A program made the position numbers and the translations under genes. A stretch of 64,000 bases of DNA, taken from NCBI RefSeq assembly GCF_047675955.1, contig NC_132925.1:77319622-77383621 (forward strand), written 5' to 3'. Source of the DNA: Chlorocebus sabaeus (Eukaryota; Chordata; Mammalia; Primates; Cercopithecidae). Below, in pieces: positions 22,772-34,548 of this stretch; position 1 is the first letter of the stretch, and every line of letters starts with the position of its first letter. The notes below the pieces were generated by a model that was not told the DNA's origin, ran no database searches, and saw only the letters and a program-made list of their open reading frames with translations.

Positions 22772-22879
22772 AAACCTGGGATGGACGTGGCCGACGCCTA
22801 CGTGACTTTCGTCCGCCATTCTCAGGATGTCCTGCGTGATAAGGTCAATGAGGAGATGTACATAGAAAGGTTATTTGAT
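22772..22879 (+). CDS. CADPS: CADPS coding exon, 108 nt (third from last)
   Basis: Encodes 36 residues, KPGMDVADAYVTF through EEMYIERLFD. The acceptor TTTCTTTACAG ends at 22771 and the donor GTAAGT, close to consensus, starts at 22880. The residues match the conserved C-terminal region of CADPS; CADPS2 has the same block with small changes. It lies in the part of CAPS proteins after the MUN-type region that has been linked to dense-core vesicle association. Both ends are phase 0. The open frame continues past the donor for 39 intronic codons to a stop at 22997-22999, so intron retention would give a truncated protein with a new tail rather than an immediate stop. Confidence 0.95.
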
Positions 22880-22925
22880 GTAAGTAAATGCCTTCTCCTC
22901 CTTGAAAACCAAGGAGGAGACCCTC

Positions 22926-22969
22926 CAAAATGTGACAAAATAAGCGACAGGAGGATAAGTCACATTTTG
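22926..22969 (+). promoter_or_regulatory. Perfect 11-bp intronic hairpin near a splice donor
   Basis: CAAAATGTGAC at 22926-22936 is perfectly complementary to GTCACATTTTG at 22959-22969, with a 22-nt loop. It begins 46 nt after the donor of the 108-nt exon, where RNA structure could affect splicing. The structure is seen in sequence; a function is inference. Confidence 0.4.
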
Positions 22970-24645
22970 AGAAAATGGATTGGTTCTGATTCAGACTAAA
23001 TCTTCTCCTCTCCCTCTGCCTTAGGCTCTTATCTGTCTTGTGTCTGTTCTGAACCCACTCTGGTGTGGCAGTGTCTCAGTCCCAATCTGTGTGATACGTA
23101 GGACGGCACACAGCCTCTCGGCAAGCAGGCTCATTCCTGCACGAAGCTTGCGAGGCAGCTTTCTCTAACTGGCAAAGACCTTTCTTGGTCATGGTTTTCC
23201 TCCTTGCAATCTGGCCCCACTTTAGGGAGATGTTCTTATCAGGGAGGCTGAGACCAATTCCCTCTCCTGGGGGTGGCGCCTCCCTGACACCAGCTGTGGC
23301 ATGCAGATGTGCAGTAAACGTCACATCGTTATCACTTCAAAGATAATTTCGTTCCTGGAAGACTCGAAATCCTTACCCTGGGTTTCGGCAAACACTTACA
23401 TTACAGTTGCTCAGTCAGTTGCAGCTTTAAACCACGGTGCCCGCTGCCCACCCACCCAGCTGAAAATTTACTAGAAGCAGGTATACAAAGAATGAGTACA
23501 TTGGGCTGTGGACCCAGATCAAAATTCAGAAAATGCAGATTACCAAGGGTTAATAATTTTTGAGCAATCTTATTTCCACTGGGACTGCATCTGCACGCAA
23601 AGCAAGCCACTGAGGCAAAAAGGAAAAAAAAAAAAAAAAAAAAAGAAATCTGCTTCCGTCTCAAATTGCCTGTCTCTTTCAGGCCAAAGCAGATGGGGCT
23701 ACCTAATTTAGCCCGATATTTCGTCTCGGGTTTCCACTGAATTTGCCAGTATAGACCCGGCCAGAGTGCATGGAAGCTGATGTTCTTGTCTCCCTGTGGC
23801 TCTGAGTGTGCAGCCTACTTCTGTCTTGTGAAACGTGAGCTCCTCCTGTCCAGGTTTCCATATTTTTAGTGCCAATGCGAACATTAATGTTTTGGTCTAC
23901 TATGGAATCCGTGTTTCTATTTTTTTTTTTCTGTGATTGTGTTCAGCAATTTATATTGAGTTTGTGTGTGTGTGTATGTGTGTGTGTTTTTGTTCCACAG
24001 CTAAGTGAGCTCATTGTTGGCACCGTTTTCTGATTCTGCGGCTTCTGACTTTTATATGCTTTGTCTTCCAGCTCATTTGCTTTCCTCGTGTGTTGAAAGG
24101 CTCCTTTCTTTTTTTTTTTTTCTTTTCCAATCATCCCCTTTCTGTGCTTGATACCTCTCTTTCCCCTGCATCACCTTTCCTCAATAAAACCCTTCTTACT
24201 TTTTAATTCCCACCCGTCCTCTCTCAGATAAAAATGGAACTTATCTCTCATGTCAAATGTTTTATCACATTATATCAAGTGGCATGAATTAGAATCAAAT
24301 AATCTTCCTGTGTACATCTTCTAGCATGACCCACATCCACTGAGAATGCCTCATACATGCATAAAGCTCACCAGCGGGTCCTCCCCCTTCTCTGCATGCA
24401 TGCCTTATATGAAAGTACTGAGCCTAGAATGTCTGGGGCACAATCACCATCCAATAGGCATTGAAAACAGAGACAGGCAGGACCCTCGGGTCTGCAGTTA
24501 GGAGTGTGGACACTCTGCCCATCTCCATTGAATTAAATTTCAAACCACAAATTTTCAAGAAGCCTGTGGGTTGTTCTTTTCAATGCCTAGGTTGCCTTTT
24601 TTTTCCTTTGATCAGTATCTTCCGATTCTCAGTTTTATGTGGCCC

Positions 24646-24677
<32 letters not shown>

Positions 24678-24690
24678 GTGTGAGTGTGTG
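24646..24690. repeat. (GT)n microsatellite
   Basis: About 14 GT units, then interrupted copies (TTACTGTGTGAGTGTGTG). Confidence 0.92.
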
Positions 24691-27329
24691 TAAATAACCA
24701 ATAACCTTATGTTCTCTAAAACTTAAATCTAGTACTGAATTTGATGTTTAATCTGCAGTTTAGCTTGTCACTTCATTGACAAATAATCCACCCTTGACTT
24801 TCTTTTTTTAAAATTAGAAGTACAAGCAAGGTAGCCTTGCTGAAGGCAGCAAGGCAAATTATCTCTTTTGTGGCTCTTAAAGGAAAGTGCAACCAAATCT
24901 TCATTTAAAAAGTAAAGGTACAGCCTTGGCTAGTACAGATGGTAAAACTGGACTTGCCTGACTGTTGAAGACCACAGGCAAAATTCAAGCCTTCCAGCCT
25001 TTAATGTAAATTAATAGTGAAAAGAAATATTACTGAGCATATTTATTTTCCAAAAGCAAGTTATAGTTAGCGACATTCAAAAATTCACAAGTACCTCCAA
25101 TCCCTTGTTGAATTCCACTGACCAGCATAAAATAGCATCAGTAACATTGTGGAAACCCCTACAATTTAGTCTGATGTTGTCCCAATTTGGTTTTCCCAAC
25201 ACAGTCTTAGTTATACCGTCCTGAGTATATTTGATTGTAAAGGTTTAACTGTCACAGTCATTCACTGCATATCACTCCCGGCCCCATGGGAAAAAAAAAA
25301 AAAAAAATTTCAGGAGCTTATTTAGCTATAACAAGTTTCTTTGCCATTTACTTTCTTACTTTCTAAATAACCTGATCTCCTAATTTACAGAATATTGGTG
25401 CTAGGCAACCTAACTGATGTAGTGCAAAAAAAGTTATTGAATCTGTCATGGATTTAAAACATTTGTCATTTTAACAACCCAGAGCTTCTCAAAAAGCTTC
25501 ATTACCATGCAGCCTCAGTAATTTAATTCAGTACTTACTGTTTTTCTATAATCTAGCAGCAAAACATCAGATTACCAACATGTTTGATTATTTTCGGCTT
25601 CTGTTTCCTCAAGCATGGTGTTTATTTCTTTGTATATATGCTCTGCAAAACTCGTGTGTCCACCAAACTAAACAAGGGAATAGGAATATCAAGGCAGAAG
25701 GGTCTGTGAAAGCTGCCACTCTAAATTTCTTGCTGCAAATGAACTTATTATTTAAATCCCATTGCTTAATCATAGTGGTCCTGGGGCAAGTTTCTAAACA
25801 ATTGGCAGAAACCTAGTGAGAAAGACTTGTTGATCTGTGAGATTTTTCTTCCAAATCGTTGCATTTTGATAAATGGCAAAAATGAATAATAGCAAATTAA
25901 CATTTTGAATGAAGAAAAAAACATATATCTCCGAGATTGTTTGCTGTTTGGGGGTTGTTGATTCTGATTGTTGTGTCATTCTCTGGTTTTTAGTTCCTGC
26001 TGGCATCTGTCATTCAGAGGCATGTTCTAAGAGTTCCTGTTGTGTTTTTAACTGTGTTTCAAGTCTCAGTTTTATTTACCTGATAAGTCCTTTAAGTTGT
26101 TGCTATTTGGTATTGTTCCTGTTTTTGCCCTTCTGAGTGTGCCGTTGTAGAAAAGGCTGGATGGTTTTAGTGTGTGTTTGTATTTGAGAATATTTGGATT
26201 AATAGCTGGTCATTTAACGGTGCATTTTCTGCTTTAACTAGGCCCCTACCCAGTGCTCTCTGAGCTAGTTTTCTCTTTGCCACGTCATTGTACTTTTGGC
26301 TGGAAGTGGGTGCTTGTGGGAGATTATCGGCATAGCATTTGGGACTCTATATTTGATGTTCTGCATTTTTATCTATTTTATTACGTAACTTAAGAACAGA
26401 CTTTCCAAATTCATCTTCACCGATTTTTTTTTTTTTAACCAAGCATTCTTTAGGTTTGTTGGAGAAATACATTTGGACCTAATGTTACCTAACTGGGTTG
26501 CTTTTGCAGTTAAGATTTCTTTGTCTGTTAATATAATTGGTTTACCTAGTCTTTCTATAAAATACTAATGACTTTCTTGATAACACACCTAAGAAAAAAA
26601 CTAACCAATCCAAGACAAAGTGCTGATCAGAAAAGAATCGGCAAACCATTTCCCATAATATTTCAGATGTGCAGCTGTACATCTTTTGTCTGCGTTTTTA
26701 TAATTTTTTCATTAAAAAATGAAGTATAATTGTATATGGTTTTCAGTTGCTACAAAATAACAGTTTATAACATTTTGAAACAAAACATTCTGAGATTTAA
26801 AGCAAGAGAATATTCCAATATACATAAAAACAATGAATTCAAATATATTAAAGATGCTGAATTTTTAAAAGAAGATCATACTGCTATGAGACTCAAGTGG
26901 AAGCTTAGCCTTCTTGAAAATTATTACTGACATTCAAAGAAAATATAAAACATGGATATGAAATAATATCCATATTCCTAAAGCAGCAGCTACAGAGGAA
27001 AGCACAAGCTCAAGAAATAACTTGAAGACAGTGATTTAAAGTTGGAGTGTCCATAAATCATGCAGATGGCTTTTCCCTCCTTCTCTAGTGATTAATGCAA
27101 CATCTTCCCCAAAATAAAAACATGCTTTTTGAAATTAGAGATCAGATCATCAAGAGAAGCACCTAAGATTTCAAGGTCTAAAAAAAATTAATTTTCTTTC
27201 CTCCTTGTACTTCTTGAAGACACAGACTGAGAAGAAAATCGGGATTAAAAGAGATGTGCTTAGGGTGAATTCATCTGCTTAAACCTCACAGGCTCAGAGA
27301 TGAGTGATTAAAAAGCCATCTCGAACTTG

Positions 27330-27660
27330 GATGGAATCCACATTGGTGGTAATGCCGCATCCGCGCTGGCTTTCTTCAGGCCCCGTGTCGTTGTGAACCA
27401 GGCCCAGGGAACATTTGACTGGAGATGATACATGGATTATATAGGTCAATTATACACTTAATCTGCCTTCTGGAGGATTAAGTATTTGCAGATTGACTCT
27501 GCATTTGGCTTCTCCGTGGCAGTTATCAGATCAGGAAAGGGCCTCTTACCAAACCGCCTCATAAGAACTTAATCAGGCAGTGTGGTCAGCTTCGGAAGGG
27601 GCTGCTGCTTGGTATTCTTTGCCTCGCACGGATTTTAATTTGCTGTTCCATTTTCAAATC
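27330..27660. promoter_or_regulatory. Candidate conserved non-coding element
   Basis: Repeat-free with balanced base composition and several CpGs kept (CCGCATCCGCGCTGG, CTCGCACGGATTTTAATTTG), plus clustered homeodomain-like cores (GGATTA, TTAATC, TTAATTTG). The look is that of a developmental enhancer; this is inference without alignment. Confidence 0.3.
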
Positions 27661-28129
27661 GTGTATTTGTCCAGTTTATGTGGCAGAACAATAATTGAGT
27701 ATGACTGTTTCCCTTGAAAAGGGTAATTTGAAACATGAAACCTTTGCCTATTAAAATATATTTGCTATATTTATATATGAAACCACAGATAATCTTATTT
27801 TAACAACTTTGTTAAATTACTCAAGCACCATACCTGTGAACATATATCAATCAAAGTAGGAATCATACTGCTGGAGGATGAAAGTACCGAATAATAGGCT
27901 ACAAGGAGAGCATGACACTATATCTGCAAGGTATATCACCAACTGTCCAGGTAAGGGAAACCACTTCCAAAAATATGAAGTGGGGAGAGGTACATAGGAT
28001 TCACTAATACAATAAGTTGCACTTCTAAGGGGCTGATTAAAGAAAATCAAGGCATATGGCATTCTAGACACTGAGACAGTGAGTTATCTCCTCTCTAAGC
28101 AATAAGCAGACTTGAGTGCCCTGAATGGG

Positions 28130-28345
28130 ACTTACTGTGCAGTGATCATGGGCCCTGCCTCTGGAACCTTCAGACCTGATCCTTACTAGCTGGGTGACCT
28201 TGAACAAGGCATTTAATCTCTAAGAGCCTCAGCTGATTCATCTATATAACAGGGATGATAATCGTGGAGTTATTATGAGGGTGAAATGCCATATGCATCT
28301 GCAGCGTTGAGCTCTGAGGAAGCATTGGTAAGTGTTAGCCACCAC
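28130..28345 (+). mobile_element. MIR
   Basis: TGGGTGACCTTGAACAAGGC, AGAGCCTCAGCTGATTCATC and GAAGCATTGGTAAGTGTTAGC follow MIR sense. Confidence 0.85.
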
Positions 28346-28380
28346 CACCATCATCATCATCACTATCATCAGCATCATCA
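28340..28380. repeat. (CAC)/(CAT) trinucleotide repeat
   Basis: ACCACCACCATCATCATC and further CAT units, grown from the MIR 3' end. Confidence 0.9.
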
Positions 28381-28562
28381 AAATGGAAATGCTTTTCCCA
28401 GCCCTCTTTTTTTCCTTGTTAAGCAAAGCTTCATATTCATGTTAAAGCGCTATAAGAGTCTCCCCATCACTTTAAGACATTAACCCCAAGCTTGCTTAGA
28501 ATTGCTTGATGTAGAGCAGCCTGGTACCTTTTTCACTTTTGGTAAAACATCTTTCTGAAACA

Positions 28563-28790
28563 GGCTAAATAGTGATGGTCAGGAGTGGGGCTTTGAAGTA
28601 AGACAGACTGAAGGAGGAAACTTGGTTTTGCCCCTTTCGAGCTTTCTAACCTGGGGTCAGTTATTTCACCTCCCTGAGCCTCAATTTCCCCATCTGTCAA
28701 GAAACTGGCTTCTTAGAGTTTTTGCGAGGACAAAATGATGTAATGAGCGTACATAGACATAGTTAAAAATTCAATGAGTCTTTTATCACC
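28563..28790 (+). mobile_element. MIR
   Basis: GGGGCTTTGAAGTAAGACAG, GCCTCAATTTCCCCATCTGTC and GAGCGTACATAGACATAG follow MIR sense. Confidence 0.82.
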
Positions 28791-28799
28791 ATCATCCTT

Positions 28800-31330
28800 A
28801 CCATCTCATAGAACTACTTGTTCTTTCAAGTGATTTTGAAATAACCTAGCTCTACCCCCTCAACAAAACTACACTGCATTGCCAAATAAATCAGAATTAA
28901 CCTTCAGAACTTCAGGGTTTTGGGAGGTGGGGGCAGAGGGAGGGAGGGAGTAATTAATACCTTTTACTATTAAGATGCTGTATATGTATATTGTAGACAT
29001 TTAGAAAATATAGCTAACCAAAAAAATAAGAAGATTAAAATGTTGTGTTCCCAGCACCCACAGATTATTATCTGTGGGTTTTTAAAAATCTTTTTCTATA
29101 TAGTTATGTATATACTATGTACTTTTTTTCTAAAATGAGTAAGCAAAAAAATTGCTTTTTAAAGTTAATGATCACTATTTCCCATGCCAGTAAATGTTCC
29201 TCTAATACACTGTATTCAAAATTCCCCACTTGTCCCCAAAATATTCTTTATAGCTGGTTTGTGCAAACCAGGATTTGATGCAGGGTAAGGTTGTGATGCC
29301 CCTTAAATTTATTTTGAACTAGCACTGGCCCTTTTTTCATGATCTTGACTTGTTATAGGGACTGCCGTGCCAATTGTTCTGCAGACTGGAGGAGTTTATT
29401 ACTATCTAAACATAGAACTGATTTGCTGAGAAAAAAAAAAAAATCAAGCTGAATTCAACCAAGTAGTTCTTTTAAACATAATTAGTAACTTAGCAGAATT
29501 CAACCAGGGTTTTTTTTTTTTTTTTTAAGCTGTTCTCTGTATGTAAGGAAAAGTTCCGAAGCTAGTTTAAAAAAAAAAAAAAAAAAGATTGAGTGGGGGG
29601 CTAAACTGTAAGAAACTCACAGAGGCCAGAGTACAAGGTGGCCATGTGAAGATGTACAGAGATTTTATTTACTGGAGTAAGGCACAGCTATCTGAGCTGG
29701 GTGGGTAAATCAGAGGGTCACAGTCCAGCATTTCTTGTGTCACTGTAACTGCTTTGAAGTATTAGACTGGTGACTTTGACACACACATACCCATACTATT
29801 GGGAAGGTTTCTTTGTTAATTCTCCTGGGATTTTCCCTGAGGTTATCAATCTGAAATTAAGCCCTCCCAATCAGTCTGAAGCTGAGCTTTTCCATACTCT
29901 TTAGATCAAATTTTAATTGAACTGTGACCTCATCTCTATCCTCAATTATGAAGCTAAAGCGCATGTCTGCCAGGCTGCTAGGACATCCCTTAGAATCTGT
30001 GAGATGATGTATGTTGAAACCGGAAAGCTAATCCAAATGAACTGGGAAAGGCAGTTAGAGGAAGAAGAGACAGTTGATTCTTTCACCTATTTTTGAGCCC
30101 CAAAGTGAACTCTGGCAGTTAAGTCATGCCCTAGGCCATGCATTATAGCTGCAGAGTGTCATTTCCCAAAAAGAACACAGAAACTGGAGGCAAGTTGGGG
30201 GGAAATGAGAAGCCCATCACTCACCTTGATTGGTAACATTACCTACTAAATATTGTTACATAACGGGTATCTGTATATAAGATATATATTTTAAAATATG
30301 GTGTGTATGTATGTATATGTATTTGTTAAGATATATATCTTATTAGGGAGTTAAGTTTCCTTGGCAGAGGAAAACCGTGTATTCAGTCCCAATCTAAGCT
30401 CTGTTTGGATTCTTGGAAGTGAACCTCAGGATACTTCCAAGCTAAAATTATAAAACAATCCAAGTTCATTTTCATGACTTATGCCCTCCAGTGCCACTCA
30501 AATTCCCAGTGTCTTCATGCTTTCTCTACCTCCCACCGTCCAAATCTGCTTTTAACAGATTTGATAATTCCTCTTCTATTAGATGAGAGGAGATGAACAG
30601 AGTGTTTTGGTGCTTTTCTGATGCGCTATTGCAGTGAATACTATTCAAATGTCAATCCCCTCTTCTCCATGGGCTTCACAATAACAAGTAAATGACAACA
30701 ATTAATTCCTTTGCTTTTGGAGTCTTAGGTATAGAAACACATTCCATTCCGCATGGACTTGGGAATGCTTCACTGCATGCCGGGGTAATTTGAGCTTTCA
30801 GCAATCCTGCATACAAAAAAGATAAGGGGCATTAACAGATTTGGATTAATCATGTTAAATGGGTTATTACTATCCAAAAGAAACTGAGGAGTTTTTTGTT
30901 GGTATCCTCACAGATTTACATTTCTGTAGCATATCTTCAAGTGGTTTTCAAATCTAGCTATTTCCTTCCAAAGCCATTCATAGAAATAGATCTCTTTTGC
31001 TTTTGGGCAAACCTTATAAAAAGCCAGTCTTGAATTTTCTCTGGAGCTTGTAGGCAATGAAGAGTTTTGCTAAGTGTCTTTATCAGAACAGCTTTCTGTG
31101 TTCCAGAAGACATTTGGTGAAGACAGTTAATTTGTTTTCCTTTCCAGAGGAGAATGTTCCATTAATCATTCTAAGAAGCCAAGCTGATTGCTCTGTTACG
31201 TTAAGGTCACAGTATTCTTGTTAACATGACCCACACAACACTTCTGTGTCTTAGAACAGGGTTTTTTTTTTTCTTATGGCAGACTTATGGCATGGAAGCA
31301 GTAAGCGACAGACTCAAACACAGTACACAT
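28800..31330. other. Intron, unique AT-rich sequence
   Basis: No dated transposon recognised. It holds a T17/A18 inverted homopolymer pair (29510-29526, 29569-29586), a perfect 16-bp palindrome TAAGATATATATCTTA at 30327-30342, and an 8-bp hairpin CAAATCTG/CAGATTTG at 30541-30563. Confidence 0.45.
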
Positions 31331-31337
31331 GTGCAAG

Positions 31338-31365
31338 TATGCGTGTGCACACATACACGCACGCG

Positions 31366-31397
<32 letters not shown>
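31338..31397. repeat. Alternating purine-pyrimidine tract with (CG)n and (CA)n
   Basis: GTGTGCACACATACACGC, then ACGCGCGCGCGCGC, then at least 11 CA units. Almost 60 bp of strict purine/pyrimidine alternation including seven CG steps; a strong Z-DNA former. Confidence 0.92.
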
Positions 31398-31404
<7 letters not shown>

Positions 31405-31624
31405 AGAGTAGCCAAAGCACATTTTGTGGAACAAATATTATCACATTGCATTTCAGGAGACGAGCTGTGCTAAATCCTCAAATACTTCTCATTTATTAAA
31501 CAAGTAACTATTTCTCTCCCCTGCTGGGCTCCAGATAGGGTATCAAAAGATTTCACAATCAATACCGAGATACATAGTTACTGCTCTAATTATTTTAATG
31601 AATGAATTTAAATTTTGCATAGGT

Positions 31625-31770
31625 TCTTGTTATTCAAAGTGTGATCCACAGGCCCTCAGCATCAGCATCATCTGGAAGTTTGCCCTAACCCCAGACCAAA
31701 TGAATCAGACTCTTGCATTTTAACAAGAGTCTCTTTGATTCAAATGCATGTAAAAGTTTGACAAATAGTG
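31625..31770 (+). mobile_element. MER5A-like hAT fragment
   Basis: CAAAGTGTGATCCACAGGCC, CAGCATCAGCATCATCTGG, CCCCAGACCAAATGAATCAG and TTTTAACAAGAGTC match the MER5 family. Confidence 0.8.
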
Positions 31771-32007
31771 GGCAAGATCAATTACTTCAAACTTATTTGC
31801 CCCAACTCACAATAAGAAACAAATTTTACATCGAAACCCAGATTGTATGTACACACACACGAAACAAAAGTTTATAAAACGGTATTTATGTGATGCAGTC
31901 TGATATTTCCTGTTTTTTCTTTCAGAAATTTCAGTGGTAGCAGATAAAATGATTCTACTACACACAAATAAGATTACGATACTCAGTTTCAAAAATACTT
32001 CTAAAGC

Positions 32008-32222
32008 AAAATTTTTCGTCCTTGGTACCACTGACAGTTTGAGTCAGATAATTCTTTGTTGTAGAGTGCTAGTCTGTGTGTTAAAGGATGTTGAGCAGCA
32101 TCCCTGTTTTCTACTCTAGATACCAGTAGCAGCCACTGTCCTTTTCAAAATGAAGAAAATGTCTCCAGATATGGCCACATTTCCCCCGGGGAGCAAAATC
32201 ATACCCATTTGAGAACCACTGA
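32008..32222 (-). mobile_element. MER20 (hAT-Charlie), reverse
   Basis: ATAATTCTTTGTTGTAGAGTGC, GAGCAGCATCCCTG, AAAATGTCTCCAGATATGGCC and CCCATTTGAGAACCACTGA are MER20 with a good terminal end. Confidence 0.88.
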
Positions 32223-32224
32223 TC

Positions 32225-33305
32225 TGCACAAGCTAGAAAAGAGGTTACCACTAAATGTGTACAGGTAGCCCTTCCTCTCTGGATGCAATACAGCCCTCTG
32301 CTACCCCCATTATCACACAAAAACATGATGAGTATGATGTAGCAACAACAAAGTCGAGCTTAGGAATTGTTAAAATGATTACTCAAGAAGTCCATGTGTC
32401 CATCTGGGAGTTAGCTTGGGAGCCTGTGCCAGTCTCTGAAGGAGATTATGTTTGGAGGACTTCATGCCATAATGGGAAAAGCTTGTGAGACATCCAGGAC
32501 CCTCTTCTCCCCTGACTGTATCCAGAATAGTCCCACTTGGAGCCAAAGGAACTGGAACAGCATGTTAGATCAGCAATACAGCTTTCCGCTTTGGCCTCCC
32601 TTGATTACTTCTCTTTCCTTTCCTTTTTACAATTCCACCCGGACCTTGATTTAAAAAAAAAAAAAAAAAGAGTCTTGCTTCCACCAGGTGGCTGCAAATT
32701 ATTTTTGTGTGTCCAGAAACCTGAAAAGAAGGCTCAACTTAAATACTTCATTCATTCCAAACTCCCAATTCAGAAGAGAACAGTTAACAGCCTCCTGTTC
32801 TTCTGTTAAACTCCTGCTGAGTTGACTAAAAATCCAGTTAATAGAGTCTAGTGATTTGCCTCCAGTGTGAATATTCCTGTATCAAAAGGCTTACAATGAT
32901 AGTGTCACTTGCCATATTGGGTTGCCTTGACTGCCTTTGGCAGAATTTTCCATTCTGACCATCCCTGGACTAAAGCCAGTTATACCAACAAAGCTCCAGG
33001 TCTTGCCCAGGATGGGAGTATTATTAATTACCAGATCTGTATGCCAACCAAGGTATAAAGCCCCTCTCATTATTTGTGTAGAAAAAAAAGATTTTTTTTT
33101 TTTAGAAAAGAACAAATAATATGTAAAGTAAGCAAAGTTAAATGCATGAGTTGCTTTCTAGTGGAATTCTTTAAAATCATCTTGTAAGGAAGAGAAATAT
33201 CACTCCCTTTTGTTCAGAAAATTCATTCTTTGGCCTAGGAAATCATCATGTTAAAGAGAAAAGACTCAATTATTAAGCGCTTCATTAGTTTGGGGAACTC
33301 TGAGT
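32225..33305. other. Intron, unique sequence
   Basis: A-run at 32653-32669 and T-run at about 33092-33103. No exon or dated transposon seen. Confidence 0.45.
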
Positions 33306-33307
33306 TA

Positions 33308-33527
33308 GTGCTTCTGCTGGGGGGTAATTTTTGTCCCACAGAGGACTTTCGACCATGTCTGGAGATATTCTTGTTTGCTACAGCTTGGGGGTTGGGGACA
33401 TGTTACTGGCTTCTAGCAAGCAGAGGACAGTGCTGAACCTCCTGTAGTGCACAGGTCAGCCCCTACAGTAAAGGATGATCCAGTTCAAAATATCAATAGT
33501 GTAGAGAGATTGAAAAACCATGCTCTA
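33308..33527 (+). mobile_element. MER20-like hAT fragment
   Basis: GGGGGGTAATTTTTGTCCCAC, CATGTCTGGAGATATTCTTG, GTTACTGGCTTCTAGC and GAGATTGAAAAACCATGCTC fit MER20 in the opposite orientation to the copy at 32008. Confidence 0.75.
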
Positions 33528-33878
33528 GATGATACTTCCACCTACACAAATCATTTTTCTTTAGTGAATGGATTATTTGAGTTTAAATCATGAGCATGAT
33601 CTGTGGGACTCCAGTGACTGTCTCTAAAGGATATTCTACCTGGTAGATGTCTCAGAAACTCGTCTCAGAAATCTTTTTGACAACCGTCTTCCAAAAACAT
33701 CTTTTTAGGAGCTAAAAAGTAAAAAGAATCATTAACACCTAATTTCGTCAGCTTGAACTTAACACTTACCCATGTATAGTTCCCATGGAGCATTAATGTT
33801 TCAACAAAAACTCAGATCTTGTCAGTTCAATGAGTCACTACAGCCTCCTTCTACTGAAAGGTGCCCTGTCAACTTTTC

Positions 33879-34055
33879 TTTTTCTTTTCTTTTCTTCTTT
33901 TTTTTTTTTAGACAGAGTCTTGCTCTGTCACCCAGGCTGGAGTGCAGTGACCTGATCTCTGCTCACCGCAAGCTCCGCCTCCCGGGTTCATGCCATTCTC
34001 CTGCCTCAGCCTCCGGAGTAGCTGGGACTACAGGCACCCACTACCACGCCCGGCT

Positions 34056-34090
<35 letters not shown>

Positions 34091-34211
34091 TTAGTAGAGA
34101 TGGGGTTTCATCATGTTAGCCAGGATGGTCTCGATCTCCTGACCTCGTGATCTGCCTGCCTCGGCCTCCCAAAGTGCTGGGATTACAGGTGTGAGCCACC
34201 GTGCCTGGTCA
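33879..34211 (-). mobile_element. AluY-type, reverse, expanded linker
   Basis: Duplication CCCTGTCAACTTTTC at 33864-33878 and 34212-34226. Two long T-runs: the tail (33898-33909) and the linker between arms (34059-34085), which has grown to about 27 T. Confidence 0.93.
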
Positions 34212-34257
34212 CCCTGTCAACTTTTCAAGGGACTCGTTTCTTTTTATCAAGCAGATG

Positions 34258-34500
34258 TTAGGAGTATAGGCTTTGCAGTCAGATATTCCTAAGTTTAATT
34301 CCTGGGTCTGCCACTTACTAGCTGTGTGACATCAGGTAAGTTAGTTTACCCTCTCTAAAACTCAATTTTTCTTTTCTGTAAAAAAACGTGGATAAAAACA
34401 GTAGGTAGCTTTTTTAATTAGGAGGACTAAACGAGGTGATGCCTGTAAAGCACAAACCACAGTGCATGGCACATAGAAATGACCCCATGAATATCTCTTC
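34258..34500 (+). mobile_element. MIR
   Basis: CCTGGGTCTGCCACTTACTAG, CTGTGTGACATCAGGTAAG and CATGGCACATAGAAATGACC follow MIR sense. Confidence 0.88.
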
Positions 34501-34548
34501 TTCTTCTTGTTGTCATCAGTAGTGGTAGCAGTGTGAAAAACCAACACA

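Larger units (their letters stand above)
22880..28120. other. Intron, repeat-poor 5.2 kb block
   Basis: No Alu, L1 or LTR in over 5 kb, which is unusual for this window and suggests constraint on insertions. Only simple repeats interrupt it: A-run 23622-23644, GT-rich 23962-23988, T-run 24110-24121, GT 24646-24690, A-run 25290-25307. A 23.3-kb CpG-bearing patch and the 27330-27660 stretch look like conserved non-coding elements. No coding exon found. Confidence 0.45.

Noticed and set aside
22709..22999. Open frame of 96 codons read as its own gene
   Set aside because: It is the 108-nt CADPS exon plus flanking intron in the same frame. Splice sites at 22771 and 22880 define the coding part.
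28286..28483. Open frame with eight His in a row
   Set aside because: Product of the CAC/CAT repeat at the end of a MIR.
33772..34119. 115-codon open frame
   Set aside because: Translation of a reverse Alu with long T-runs (Phe runs).
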